Shown here: piece by piece, positions 10,901-22,990 of the stretch
How the letters are laid out: every line of letters begins with the position of its first letter
Numbering within the stretch: position 1 is the stretch's first letter
Source: Phaseolus vulgaris
Lineage: Eukaryota; Streptophyta; Magnoliopsida; Fabales; Fabaceae
Assembly: GCF_000499845.2 (NCBI RefSeq)
Contig: NC_023758.2
Span: forward strand, 43,073,524-43,137,523
Direction of reading: 5' to 3'
DNA: 64,000 bases
Position numbers and translations under genes: made by a program
The notes under the pieces: generated by a model
Told to the model about the DNA's origin: nothing
Seen by the model: the letters and a program-made list of their open reading frames with translations, nothing else
Database searches by the model: none

Positions 10901-13213
10901 ACAGCAGTTTTGAGTGGATTAAGAGTTATCTTCAACTTTTGATGACCAGAACCTAATACTATTTTATTACTTGTCTTTTCTAATCGTTTTGTTCATTTTA
11001 CTCCAGGCATTTGGAGCAACAATCATTGAGTACTGGCACAAACTTTTGCCTAATCTGTTATTGCATCTCGAAACATTGTAAATTTGTTTTTCCTCTTTAT
11101 GTTAATTTTTTGGGTGTCTGGATGAAGGCAGAAAGCCTGTAATTTTATTAGGACTAAATTTTTATCGAGGATTATTGAACTTCCTAGTTAATGTTAATGT
11201 GATATTGTTCAGATATTAAATTATATTCCTTTCAATTTTGCATCTGCTCCATTGCCAAATTTAGTGCTTCAAAACATCATCAGTAGTTTCAAGCAGCTTT
11301 CCTCTGTAGCTGTGAAGGGTGGTCAAAATTTAGTATCCTATATATGCTTCAAAGTTATTCTCATCCCATTATGTATGTATGCAAAGGCAAGTCCTTAAGC
11401 TTGGATCAGAAACTTTTACAGACTAATTCTTTTTAGAAATATTTTAAATGGTTTTTGCTGAGAATTTAATAATTTCATATTAAAATTTTGAAATCGTGAA
11501 AATTTTGATCATTTAAAATTGTAGAATTTCATATTCTATAAAAGAAAATATTTGAAATTTCTTATCATCCTCTCTGAAACCTGTCTTCCCTACCCTTCAC
11601 GTGTTCATTTAAATCTCTCAATCTTCTTCTCAAATGAAAGAGTTTGCCAAAGTAGTTCATTTAATATTAATAAATAAATAAATATGAATTTGATTTAAAT
11701 TTTGATAGACTCTATTTTTAAAAAATTAACGAGAATTATGTTTTATCTGATAAATATTTTAAAAAGTGAATTAGTAGCATAAAAATAAATATATATTCCA
11801 AACGAAATACGAAGAATTGATATTACTTATTGAGAGTTCAATTAATTAGTATTTTATTAAATATTGCTTTAAAAATGTTAAGAAAGTTATAGGAGCAATA
11901 TTTTAAAAATGAATTTAAAAGAAATGGTTTTATATAAATATTGTAAAAATATTTCAAGCGTAGATATAATTTAACATTTACGAAGATTTTAAATGGAATT
12001 TTTTAATTAATTAAAAAGTAACAAATATTATTCATATAATATAATTTTTTATCTGTAACGGTTATTATAACGTGAAATAAATAACGTTCATGTGAGACAA
12101 CAAAAAAAAAACGAAGAAATATTGTTTTATAAATTGTTGTACAAATAAAATTAGAATAGCTCTTTTGAGGACGAATTATACTGATTAATTAGTGCAAAAT
12201 TACTCACAAAAATATTGCGAGTGTATAAATTAAGCCTATTCTTATTTTTTTTTCAAAAAAATAATTATTACATTTTTCAATAAAATAAAATTTTAATATA
12301 TATTGATCACATTTATTTTATTGCTCCAAAATTAATTTAATTTAGAGTTTTCATTATAATTATGGTCGTGATCTACAAAATAAGTAAATTGCTAACAACA
12401 TATTACCCGTATTTCCCAATAACTATGTTTTAAGGTTCAGTAACATTATACCGTTTTAAAAACAATTTTTTATTATAATAACTTGACCTCTGTATCTGTG
12501 TCTGTTTTCTTTTTCATATTATCTTCTTCTTAATAATTAATGAATAAAGTATAGTTAATGACCAAAAAATTATTAATAATAAATAAAATCATATTTCTTT
12601 CTTCGAGATACAATGTTAAATTACTATTTTTAATGTAAAGTTAATACTTAGATTTTAATGTAATTAATTAGTTAAATTATAGGAATTTTTTTACCTATCT
12701 TTCCTAAAATTATATTAAGCAACACTCATGCCTTCTTTCCTTTTTAAATAGACATCTCTTTTATATTCATAATTAAATGACACTCACCTTCTTTGTTATT
12801 TTTAAATATACATCCACTTTTTTTTTTTAATAAATGATACTCAACCTTCTTATAATTTTAATAAAATAATGTTCACCTCCTTTATTCTTTATTTTTTAAA
12901 TTATTCAACTTTTATAAAAACATTCTTAAAGTAATATCAATTTCAAAAGTAGAGGAAATGTGTCATTTGTTAAATTTTATTGAAGAACTACACGAAGAAC
13001 ATTTTTTTGTTCCTTCTTTGTTTTAACATTTAGAAGAAGGCACACTAATAAAATCAGTAAATTTTAATAAAATATTTTAATTTTGTTTTTGCACTGTCAG
13101 AATAAAAAAAGCATTAAAATTGATGACTTTGTTTGTGCCAAATTGGGGAATGCAAAAATATCTGAATTGAATGAAGTGATATGTGAGAGTGAGAGGGTTT
13201 CTTAACGAAAACC
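10901..13213. other. eIF4B 3' region and AT-rich spacer
   Basis: The first few hundred bases are probably the eIF4B 3' untranslated region, with T-rich sequence and several AATAA-like words. From about 11.4 kb the DNA is AT-rich and without similarity to genes. The promoter of the downstream GDSL gene must lie in the last part, but I see no convincing TATA box at a suitable distance from its ATG. Confidence 0.6.
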
Positions 13214-15254
13214 ATGTCAGTGAAATTGATACAATTTGTGAGATGGCTTGTGATTTCAACAACACTAATGCAGAGTACTGTGATTGGTGGAAGAGAAACC
13301 AATTTCAGAGCCATTTTCAACTTCGGAGACTCCAATTCTGACACCGGCGGTCTCTCGGCGGCGTTCGGACAAGCTCCTCCTCCCAACGGAATCACTTTTT
13401 TCCACTCTCCAAACGGACGATTCTCCGATGGCCGCCTCATAATCGATTTTATAGGTAAGAAAAAGTAGCAATTAGATCTGTTCTTTACTGAAGCATCATC
13501 GCATGAACGTTTGATGAAAAGGAATTTGAACAGCCAAGAGCTTCGGCTTGCCTTATCTGAATGCTTACTTGGACTCGGTGGGGTCCAATTTCAGCCACGG
13601 AGCGAATTTCGCCACCGCCGGATCCACCGTCAGACCTCAGAACACAACCAAGTCTCAGAGCGGATACAGTCCCATTTCCCTAGATGTGCAGTTCCAGCAA
13701 TTCCGTGATTTCAAAACCAGGTCCAAATTCGTCCGCGAACGAGGTACAGTACACATCACTTCTACATGTTGCATATGCAATTGTAAATTCAAATCCCAAT
13801 ATCACAAATTAGCTAGCTCCAAAGTTCTCCGTATTCAAATTGAAACTCCTAATTTTTTTATACCAACATTTAATCATTATCGTAACATATTACTCTTTAT
13901 GGTTCTCGATAGTTTGGAAATTAAATTCATATATTTGGCAAAATTCACGTAAATTTCATCTGGTGAGAAAATTAGATAAATTGTGTTGAATATATAATGT
14001 AGTGGGAACATTTTCTAATAACAATAATGTCTCCTTGGAAAAGACTTGGGTTGGATTTCTGCTCTTGTTGTTAACTATTCCTTAGCTAAGTTCAACTAAA
14101 GGGAGAAAATTATGATTAAAATGGGAGAAACTAAAAAAGGATGCTAAATGATAAACTATTTTAATGTGATACAGGAGGGGTGTTTAAGGAGTTATTGCCC
14201 AAGGAGGAGTATTTTTCTGGGGCTCTATATACCTTTGATATTGGCCAAAATGATCTCACAGCTGGCTACAAACTCAACTTCACCACAGAACAAGTCAAGG
14301 CCTATATTCCTGATGTATTGGGCCAGTTCTCCAGAGTTATAAAGGTCAGTTATGTACTTACCTTGTATTTTTTGGATTCTCTAACTTTTCAAAGAGATAA
14401 TTAGTGTAATGTAAAAAGAGTGTGACTATAATATTTATTAAACAATTAAGGAATCTAAGTGTAAGAATTAAATAGCCAAGAGTGTTTGCAAAATTTAAGA
14501 GAACCTTAGAACTTTATTATTTATTTTCCTTTCTAGAAATCCAGAGAATTCTGTTCAAACATCTCTTGTTATAATTTGATGTGGTGCATGTAATTTACTG
14601 AAGCACTGCATTATGATTAATCAAATGAAGTAGGGTGTGCATGGGGAAGGTGGAAGGACATTTTGGATACACAACACAGGCCCTTTGGGATGCTTGCCAT
14701 ACATGCTGGATCGCTATCCCATGAGCCCAGCCCAAATGGACGAGTTTGGGTGTGCCAAACCATTCAATGAGGTGGCCCAATATTTTAATAAAAGATTAAA
14801 AGAAAGTGTTGAGAAACTGAGGGAAGAATTGCCAGATGCTAAAATCACCTATGTTGATGTGTATAGGGTAAAGTACAGGCTCATCAGCCATGCCCAGAAA
14901 TATGGTATGGTTTTTAATTTCTCTTTCATTGTTGTTGCGTATTTAAACTATGAAAATGTAGTGAAATAATAGTGTAGAATTTTGGAATGAAAAGGTTTTG
15001 AGAAGGGGTTGATAGCATGCTGTGGACACGGTGGGAAATACAACTTCAATAATAGAGAGAGATGTGGAGCAAGCAAGCGAATGAATGGGAGAGAGGTTGT
15101 GATAGCCAAAGCTTGCAAAGATGCAAGTGTGAGGATCATCTGGGATGGTATCCATTACACCGAAGCTGCCAATAATTGGATCTTCCTGCAAATACTCAAC
15201 GGCTCGTTTTCAGATCCACCTACGTCATTAGGAGATACAAATTCACGTTCTTGA
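13214..15254 (+). CDS. GDSL esterase/lipase
   Basis: Five exons (13214-13454, 13534-13743, 14175-14344, 14634-14904, 14995-15254) join to 383 aa, a usual length for plant GDSL lipases. An N-terminal hydrophobic stretch (about residues 5-24) should act as a secretion signal. The SGNH catalytic blocks are all present: FGDSNSDTGG with nucleophile Ser40, the block II glycine in FATAGST (about Gly110), GQND with Asn176, and DGIHYTEAAN with Asp348 and His351. The sequence is closest in style to the ENOD8/At5g14450-like group of extracellular esterases. The substrate cannot be read from sequence. The family hydrolyses acyl esters, often in the cell wall or apoplast. All introns are GT-AG and exon phases agree throughout. 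I see no lesion, so the gene looks functional. Confidence 0.93.
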
Positions 15255-16587
15255 AATACTGGATTTTGATCTGTGTGCTTCAACTAGCAGGTTTTACCAA
15301 GTGTTTGATGAATCCTGCTCACAAATTTTATTCATCTTTCATATATAATTTTTACGACAGTGTAACATGTTAATTAGGATTATGTGTTAACACACTCTGT
15401 TAATGTATTAGAGACTACAAAACTAAGAATCTAGTGGAGAAATATGTTAAATGAAAAATAAGATCCTTTCAAATGTTTGAATTTTATTTCTTATATTTAT
15501 CTTATATATGTAATACAGGTGCTAATTTGTAAATAAAATAATCTTAAAAATAAAAATAAAAGTATTTCAAGTAAAATATTATAATAGAATGTAAACTTTT
15601 TGTTGAGAATGAATTTTGTAAAATTAAATTATCTTTAAAGTTCACTTTATGATATCATAATTTTATAAAGTTTATAATAACATGAGTTAAATTTAAAGTC
15701 GTAAAATCTACTTTTAATAGATATCATACATAACTCGTGAATGTCAATCAATTAAATAAATAATAAAAATGCATAAAAATATTTAAATGTCACAATGAAT
15801 ATAATTTAAGTCTAAAAAATTCCAACTAAAAGTTAAATCATTTGAAGTTAGGTTTTACTATATTTGATATTTTTCAGTTAAAAAAATATCAACCAACTTC
15901 AGTTAATATATATATATATATATATATTTACTTTCTATAAACAACATTTCACAATTTTAGAAAATTTAAATATATCGAATTTAAAATATTTTATTTTAAG
16001 CTTTTAATATTTCAAATATTTCATTTGAATAAACATTCAAATTTATTTAATTTTTTTACTATCTTATTTAAAAGAGTATTATTAAATAAACATTACTTTA
16101 TTATTAAACAATATTTAATGATTTAAAATTATCACTGGCAGTTTTCAATTAAGGTTGAACAAAGTTGTTCTTTCTGACAAAATTCGTTAAAATTTTACAC
16201 TTGAGTAAACAATTTCTTTTCTTCATTAACATTTGAGGTTATCATTGATCCCAATTATTTTAGCTATATTACCTTTTCAAGTCTTTCATCAGAATCTATT
16301 TTGCCATTTTTTTTTTGTTTTTTTCTTTGAGAATTTTTCGATTGGAAAAAAAATAGGTTTGATATTTACAAAGAAGACGCACTGAGTGTAAGCTAAACAC
16401 TCACTTACAGAAAAAAAAAAAACTTGTTTGTTATAGTTGAACTAAGAATATTAGTATATGAAGCAAGATATAAAGATTTTGATGGTTGAATGGTGAAGAT
16501 TGGAAGAAGGTGCAGCAAAGGTGTGAGAAAGAGATAAAGAAGAGAAATGGTTAGTAGAAGTAGTAGGAACTAATCAATCCAAGGGAA
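15255..16587. other. AT-rich spacer between GDSL and CSK genes
   Basis: This holds the GDSL 3' region and then AT-rich DNA with a TA microsatellite at 15908-15928. A segment at about 15640-15720 (GTTCACTTTATGA, then GAGTTAAATTTAAAGTCG) looks like a very degraded copy of the TRIM-like LTR described at 26.9 kb. The CSK promoter and leader lie in the last few hundred bases; the transition to mixed composition is at about 16.45 kb. Confidence 0.5.
15908..15928. repeat. TA microsatellite
   Basis: A run of about ten TA units lies in the spacer between the GDSL and CSK genes. Confidence 0.85.
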
Positions 16588-19500
16588 ATGCTTGTCTGTG
16601 CAGCGAGCGCAGGTGTGACTCACCCTGCTCCACACTTCCTCACCTTCTGCTCTTCCAACGCCAAATCCCATCGAATTTTCTCCAATTCTGTGAGCCTCCC
16701 TCTCACGCATGCGCCCTCCTGCTTCCTCCAAACCCTCAACGACAACCCTACCTCCGATTCCGATGACGCCCTCCGCCTCACCGTGCCCTCTGCCGCCGCT
16801 GTCGCCTCCGTCATTCGCAAGGCCTCCACCTCCCCCGTACAGTTCACCCAGCGCCTCCAGAGCGATCGCCAACCCGGAGTCGTGCTTCCCAGCACCGACT
16901 TCCATCGACTGTGCCTCCACCAGCTCCACCTCTTTCGCAGGATCGTTCCCGAAGCCCTACTCTCGGTTGCTCCTATCTTTCTATAATTACCTGCGTTGCT
17001 CGTTGATTGGGTTCAATTATAAGTCCAATTTCATGCATCAAGTTGATGGACGGATGATTACTAAGATAGGGACTAAATTTGTTTTGTGTAATATTCACGG
17101 CCAAGTTGGCTGTTGTTTACAAATTTATAAACTAAGTTGGCTGTTTCTGAGTAAGGATTAAATTTTTTGTTTGCTTAAACTTAAACTGAGTGATGTGATT
17201 AAGGAGCTATGTTGTTTTTTGTTGTTCAGGTGTATGTTAGACCAGCTGGTAGTTATGTGATGGATCGGTTGGAGCTGCGACGGGTTGCACTGTACCCCGG
17301 AGATACAGAGTCAGAGGCCATTGTCATTCTTGTGGGTCATTTTAATATTCCTGCAGGCTTGCGTGCTGCCGAGGCCACACTTTCCAATTTGCAAGTGTGT
17401 TTATTATCTTGAGCACATAGTGTGCTTCTATTCCAACTGTGCCTGTTTATTCTTGCTGGGTATATAAATGTAATGCAAGTGTGGATTTTAATTGTAGGTT
17501 CATGTTGTCCCTGAATGCAAGGCTGTCATTCTTCCGATGGTGAAACACCCATTTGTTGTTGGTTTCTTGGTTGCTGAGCTTCCATTGGTGGAGCAGGAAC
17601 AGTGTCAGAAACCTCAAAGTGATGGTCCAGATAATCACACGTCTGTTGATGAACCTTATTCGTTGCCTCCCTTCTTGGATTTAGATAAGAAGTCGAGGGA
17701 AATTCAGACTCTTCGGGTCAAGGACGAGGCAGTTGGTATGCGTAACTTCACTTCTGAGCAAAGATCAAATGCTGTCAACATTTCTCAGTCTCTTGCTATG
17801 GCATATGTCATGGATCAGGTTTATAAGCTGCCACCTTTTTTCCCCTGAACAAAAGAAGAAAATCCATGACATTAACTCATTACTCTTCAAATATGAAATG
17901 GTTGAAAGTTTGACACTCCTCAAATTTTGTGGGATTTGCCTGGAAATTTGCATTTCATAACAGTTGCTACTTGAATGTGTGCTTTGAGAGTTGTTGCATT
18001 GAATTTCATAATTATTTTATCTATCAGTTGAGTAAGACAGTGAAACTAAATTACTGTTATATTTTAGTTTATTTCTCTATAACATTGTTGTATGGTTTCA
18101 CGACTGTAATAACAATAGCTTTAACCCTTTGTGTGGGCCTAAATTTTTAGCTCATTGTTATGCTCCTTTTACAGAAAGCAATGTTACTTCAGCAATCAAC
18201 ATGGCAAAATAATGTCAGGATGGGTAATCTGGTTGAGCAAGTATGGGTTATTGACTTCTGTTGCATTCCTTTAATATCTCATTTTTCATCTCGATCTAAT
18301 GTTTCTTTTTTGACAGATCCGTGGTCCACTTTCCAGTATTCAAACCTTAAGTCAAATCCTGTCTGCACAGACAAAGAGAACTCAGGTTTGAAGATTGTCA
18401 AAATTGTACCTGATGAAATGTAAATTCACATACATTTACATTTGTGTAAGTGGGGAACCCAAGTTGCCAGTTGGGCAAGGTCCAAGCTGAATCAAGTTTG
18501 GGCCAATGGTGTGGATCTGGCCACATGATCCAAGCCCATGGATAAAACCCTGTTCTGGTGGGGATCGTTATCTTTTTTGGGTGGTGAGATCGGGTTGTAA
18601 AATGTGTACTATGATCGTTATTTTATTGTAACAATAAAAACTGTGTCATTTCGTTACCATGTTAATTATAAGTCACTTTCTAAAAACTGAGTATTCATAC
18701 GTTAGGTTTACAATGAACTGTTTATTTAAACCAAGTCAATCCATTAGTTGAACTGATATATGATCATGTCTAGTCTGTTATATAAGTGCACACATTTAAT
18801 GTATCATAAATTACCTTTTTAGGTAGATTTACTATTTTGAAAAGCCCTTGTTTGAGCATGCACTTTATGTGTACTGAATGTTCTAACTTTAGTGAGTTGG
18901 AGATTGCTGGCTATATTCTTATTAATGAAGCCTTGAATTGAATTATTTTATGGTTTTTAATGCAATAATATTGGAGGTTTTAGATAAAAGAATTACTAAA
19001 TGAAAATAGATCAGTTCAGAAAATTAGTGCCAACATGCTGCAAAATGAACAAGTGTTCAATCTGAAAGGATATTGAATCTTTGTACATACCTTATTATTT
19101 TTATATGTCAAGAATGTCTCATAATTGGTAACTACACAGATTTCATATGACATTGTTGAAGACCTCTTGGTGCAAGGTGATCGTCTGAGGGACATTTTCC
19201 AACAACTACAGGATGCTGTTTATTTGACAAAGGTAGTTCTTTCTTTTCTACTTATAATCATGCTTGCATGCAAATACTTTTCATTTACCAGTAATCAATT
19301 AGTGACTTGATGTTCAATGTACATTGGAAGATCTTGAGCCTCATTCCATTTTGTCTCTTCCTCTATATAATTGTTGCATGCAAAAATGTACGTCTAAGTG
19401 TGTGTTGGATTGAACTTATTTTTGCAGCTCGATAATGTTTTTTGAAAAATGAAGTGACTATTTCCTTAAAAAATAAGCGCAACCAAGTTTCTATTTATCC

Positions 19501-21452
19501 TATAAGTTTTAATTGATTGTGTATTGTCATCATCATCAGTCTATTAATTAACTCAAGTCGTATTAGGAAGAACCAATTTTGAAAACATGCTAGAAGTACA
19601 TTTTTTTTGAAACAAAGTTTGTCTTGACCAGTTTCTTATGGAGGGAATACTCAGTAAGCATTTTAGAATAAACAAAAAAGGGAAGCAAGCAGCTGTATTA
19701 GTACCTCTGATGTTCATATTTTGTCCAATATGTAGAATAATATAGTGCGCTACAATGAAGAGGCAATCAAAAAAATGAATGGTTCTGCCCACATACTTGC
19801 TGAATCAGCAAGGTCTCAATTGCTAGATAGCTCCCCAGGGGATGATGTCTCTACAAATAAAATGAAAAACTCTAGTCAGTCACTTTCTCTCAGTGCTGCT
19901 GTCCATGATATAGAGATGCCACTACCGCCTTTGGCCCTTGCTCCATTGCAACATGGAATCAGGTGGGTTTCACTGGTTAACAAATGCTGACGCTTCTTAT
20001 ACTGTCATCACTCACCCCCATTTTCATCTCTCTCTATATATATATGTGTGTGTGTGTGTATGAAGAGTGATCAAATTATTTTCAGGTTAACTTTAAGAGA
20101 ATTTTTTTTCGTTTTGACCCTCGATATTCTCTTAATCTAATGGTTAAAGATGAATTACTTATTAGAACTCTTTAGATTAAGAGAAAATTTAAGGTTAAGA
20201 TGAGAGTAACTCTCTTAAAGTTACTCTTGGAGCAACTTGATCCTCCCCCTCCCCTCTCTCTTTATAAACATTCTCCTGATTCTGTGATATCCCCACTCAA
20301 CCTAAATATACTCGTAACCCAGCACTTTCTTTTTGATCAATAATATCTTGTATATTTAATTTCTTCATTAGCTTTCAGCTATGCTTTTGGCTTTTAGATA
20401 GTTATTTCCTTTATTTTTATCAAGTACTTTCTTGTATGCATTTATTTGGCTTATGCTTTTTGTTAATGTCAGGAAGATCATGCAATGTTTCTGAAGTATT
20501 GACAGACTTAGTTGATTCAGTGAGACCACTTGCCCAGAGTCAAAAACGTTTAGTGGAACTAAGTGAACTCTCATCACCTTTGGTAGCTGCTGTTGAAGAA
20601 CCTGCATTGCGCCAGGCTTTCAGCAATCTTATTGAAGGTGCTTTACTACGCACGCATGTTGGAGGAAAGATTGAAATTGTATCTACTGAAGCACCAGCTG
20701 GTGGCACCCTTGTACTTATTGATGATGACGGACCTGATATGCACTACATGGTAATTTCAGTTCACTCCAACTCCAACTGTACTTGCTTTGTTTTCTTTTA
20801 AATAAGCTGGAAACTGTTTTATCAAGTAATTTGAGAATTTGAAGCGTCTCCATGGGAAACTTGGGAACAATTAATGCCCTGGACTTGTCAACGTCTTAGT
20901 GTAAGCATATTTAATGTGAGATACTATTGCAGCATTTTTCCAAGTATGAATTGAATGATTCATACTAAAACTCGTGTAGATGTGAAAGCCTCCATAAAAT
21001 TACCTTAATATTGTAGATATTCGAACACTTGCTTCATGATACATAGCACATAGACTCCGACATTTTTCAAACTACGGAAACCATGCACTTGAAGCCCACC
21101 TATTCAAACAGTTCTTCTATCGAGTGTTTTTTTGCAAGTGGAATTGAATTTTGTAAAAATAGAAATTAATTCTCGGTTATGAACATGTATGCAGACTCAG
21201 ATGCACTCACTCATACCTTATGGACAAGAACTGTTGTCTGAAGATATGATTGAAGACAATATGACTTGGAACTTTGTTGCTGGGCTGACAGTTGCCCGTG
21301 AGATACTAGAGAGCTATGGCTGTGTCGTCCGTATCGTTTCACCTCGGATTAAAGATGCTCCTCTAGGAGCTGGGGGAACACGTCTAGAACTGTGGCTTCC
21401 TTCAATGGTAAAATCTGATTTGAGCAGCCACACCCAAGAGGGAATAGCATGA
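16588..21452 (+). CDS. CSK: Chloroplast sensor kinase (CSK)
   Basis: Nine exons (16588-16965, 17230-17394, 17498-17818, 18175-18240, 18317-18385, 19140-19232, 19736-19962, 20477-20750, 21195-21452) give 616 aa, close to Arabidopsis CSK. CSK is a cyanobacterial-type sensor kinase in the plastid that links plastoquinone redox state to photosystem gene transcription. Residues 1 to about 50 are Ser/Ala/Pro-rich, as in a transit peptide. A GAF-like sensor region with the signature YVRPAGSYVMDRLELRR begins near residue 127. The dimerisation helix carries LVEQIRGPL at 307-315, where the usual His is Glu309. The ATPase domain has the N-box SNLIEGAL (Asn490), a G1-like IDDDGPDM (521-528) and a G2-like GAGGTRLELW near the C-terminus. 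The start at 16588 opens the exon-1 frame. The exon 8 acceptor is 20476, because the CAG four bases earlier would break the frame. Confidence 0.93.
20029..20062. repeat. CT/TA/TG compound microsatellite
   Basis: Short CT, TA and TG runs follow one another in CSK intron 7, directly left of the inverted-repeat element at 20065-20246. Confidence 0.85.
20065..20246. mobile_element. Fold-back MITE-like element in CSK intron 7
   Basis: About 182 bp are bounded by imperfect terminal inverted repeats of about 36 bp. The left end reads GAGTGATCAAATT and on to TAACTTTAAGAGA; the right end in reverse complement reads GGAGGATCAAGTT and on to TAACTTTAAGAGA. Inside, TCTCTTAATCTAA (near 20130) is matched by its exact reverse complement near 20170, so nearly the whole element can fold on itself. 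There is no coding capacity and no clear target-site duplication, so the superfamily is undetermined. Confidence 0.65.
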
Positions 21453-22029
21453 AAGTTCCCATTGAAGATAAACACATCCATTCTCAAACAACTCTACATT
21501 GTAGCACATGGTGAGTATAAGATTGTTAAATTAAGGGTGGTAAATATTACTGGATCTTTCTTCGTTATTGCTGAAGATAACTGTCTGTGTATATAGCTCG
21601 TAAACATTTCCTTGGTACAGCGTTAATTTTATGGCATTGTTGTGTCATGTAAACATTTTTTCAACACATTAAAGTGTATGTATGCATATTACATCACAGG
21701 AATACTTATTGGGTTTTAAAAAGTGGAAGTATCTGAAGCTTCAACTTTTGTACCTTTAGAATGAACTCCTTGATCCAATATAAAGAAAAGAAAATACGCA
21801 GTTTTGGAAATGACTCCTAATTTATCCTATTAACGAGCAGTACAAAGAAGTGTACTGGTTAAAAGTAAAATACATAAACCAGATTTCAATTTTAAAATAT
21901 TAACCGAGGAAGGCATTTTCATATTGTTATATTTTATGTATTTTTAATTAAAAATGTGATATATAATTAAAAATCAGTCATTGGTAGTGTTTGATGAAGA
22001 ATAAGAACAAAAAATAATTATGATTTGTA

Positions 22030-22990
22030 TTTTTTTTTGGAGAAAGTTAAGAACTATTGGTAGGAAATCTAAGGAATCTAACTGGTGGAAAGACCTGAAG
22101 AAACTGTCAAATGAGTGGGGGAATAACTTTGAGGACAAATCTGTGACTTGGTAGTGAGGCTTTAGAAGTTAAATTTTCGGGACTCTTCTCTATATTCAAA
22201 GACGAAGTAGTTAATCTGTCATAGGTAGGATATTGGAACAATAATTAGTGGTTTTGGAAAGTGGAGTGGAGACAAACCCTATTTGAATGGGAAGTGGGAG
22301 AAGTAAACCAACTCATGAATTTTTCAAACGACAAATATCTTGCAAAAGATTCTTGGGATCATTAGGTATGGAAGGTAGATGAAAATCTTGGCTATATGGT
22401 TAGTTCGGCATATACATATTTAAGGATGGAGATAGAAGAAGACTTTAGGTTTTTATGAGTCCTTTTGGAGCATCAAGGCTTTACTATCATCAATGATCAT
22501 TGTATGGAGAGTTCTAACTGTCAGACTCCCAACAAGAGTTAATTTGGAGAAAAGAGAATTAATCTTGGATAGCATCATCTTATATGTTTTGTGTGGGGAA
22601 GAAGAGGAAACATGAAGTCATGTTTTCTTCAAATGCAAAGTAGCTTGGAGGGTTGGTTTCTGTGTTGTAAGTGGGTGGGTGAGAAACAACGTTACATTGG
22701 GATGCCAAAAACCACTTTTTGCAGTTAATCTTGCATGGACAACTCAAACGATGAATAGATCATGGGGTGTATGTAGATTGTAGTGGTTGGGCAAATTTGG
22801 AAGCAAAGGAACCTAATCATTTTCAAGAATAGCAGGGTGGACAACTCTGAGATTTTTCTCTGACCTAACTCAAGGCGTGGTTATGGTTATCCAGTAAAGA
22901 AAACTTAGCTAATTGGGTTCGATCGATAAAAAAAAGAAAACATAAGGTTCGATGGAGTAATTGAACCACTAAGAGGTATGCTAGTAAGCT
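22030..22990 (+). mobile_element. LINE (L1-type) ORF2 3' fragment
   Basis: Interrupted translation gives the end of a plant non-LTR reverse-transcriptase protein. WWKDLKKLS lies near the left end. A zinc-finger-like zf-RVT segment follows, with VLCGEEEE and SHVFFKCKVAWR (C-x-n-H-x4-C). Then come QIWKQRNLIIFKN and LTQ-KAWLWLSSK. Stop codons and frame changes show it is dead. The 3' boundary is unclear and could reach about 23.4 kb. It lies in the same orientation as CSK, starting about 580 bp past its stop codon. Confidence 0.7.

Noticed and set aside
18430..18620. GC-richer patch in CSK intron 5 with several short inverted words
   Set aside because: No clear terminal repeats, target duplication or coding match could be established, so it is left as intron sequence.
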